From positions 295,307 through 305,538 of the forward strand of contig MU069584.1 in the NCBI GenBank assembly GCA_002284615.2: 10,232 nucleotides of DNA, in the 5' to 3' direction. This document shows positions 10,184-10,232 of this stretch, piece after piece (the stretch's first letter is position 1; each line of letters begins with the position of its first letter). A program made the position numbers and the translations under genes. A model generated the notes under the pieces. That model made no database searches and was not told the origin of the DNA. It saw only the letters and a program-made list of their open reading frames with translations. The stretch comes from Dunaliella salina (Eukaryota; Chlorophyta; Chlorophyceae; Chlamydomonadales; Dunaliellaceae).

Positions 10184-10232
<49 letters not shown>
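10171..10232. repeat. (CG)6(TG)23 alternating purine-pyrimidine tract
   Basis: CACACGCGCGCGCGCGTGTG (10171-10190) is a perfect 20-bp palindrome that continues into a pure TG run to the right edge. The tract is an ideal Z-DNA former. It lies upstream of the first visible DCC exon and probably within its 5' intron or flank. Confidence 0.95.

Overview
This window looks like nuclear DNA of a green alga or a related member of the plant lineage. Four things point that way. A split gene on the minus strand encodes a DCC-family (DUF393) protein of the plant/cyanobacterial organelle type. All six of its visible 3' splice sites read TGCAG|G. A degenerate TTTAGGG-type telomeric tract lies in one of its introns. 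The retroelement tails carry TTGTAA, the chlorophyte-style polyadenylation pentamer. The species cannot be fixed by eye, and there is no sign of bacterial gene organisation.

Right part (6629-10232, minus strand): one host gene, broken into exons too short to stand out as open frames. I assembled six exons: 10054-9952, 9503-9407, 8121-8028, 7462-7367, 7121-7048 and 6749-6629. They join in frame into 194 codons plus a stop. The product has a presequence-like N-terminal part, a DCC motif (YDGDCPLC) and a complete C-terminus. The first coding exon probably lies beyond the right edge. The introns hold two long (CA)n tracts, a telomere-like tract and short GC-rich hairpins. One intron has a GC-AG boundary.

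Left part (1-5290): a graveyard of non-LTR (LINE-like) retrotransposons of one lineage. The best copy (100-1710, minus) keeps an open reading frame from the reverse transcriptase catalytic region to a C-terminal CX2CX9HX4C zinc knuckle. It is 5'-truncated and sits in a CAGTCT-type microsatellite like its own tail. Decayed 3' ends of relatives lie at 1725-1870 and 3779-3850 (minus) and 3864-4262 (plus). A broken mid-domain copy lies at 4900-5285 (minus). A 39-bp insert flanked by 14-bp direct repeats at 3186-3252 may be an extremely truncated insertion. Between them are a TGCATGCA-rich satellite (2140-2570) and a diverged duplication (2741-3062).

Middle (5290-6628): no recognisable gene. It holds an 18-bp perfect palindrome and a cluster of short direct and inverted repeats. 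I found no RNA gene, CRISPR array, defence system or other clearly new system. The most useful results are the reconstructed DCC gene and the insertion pattern of the retroelements.
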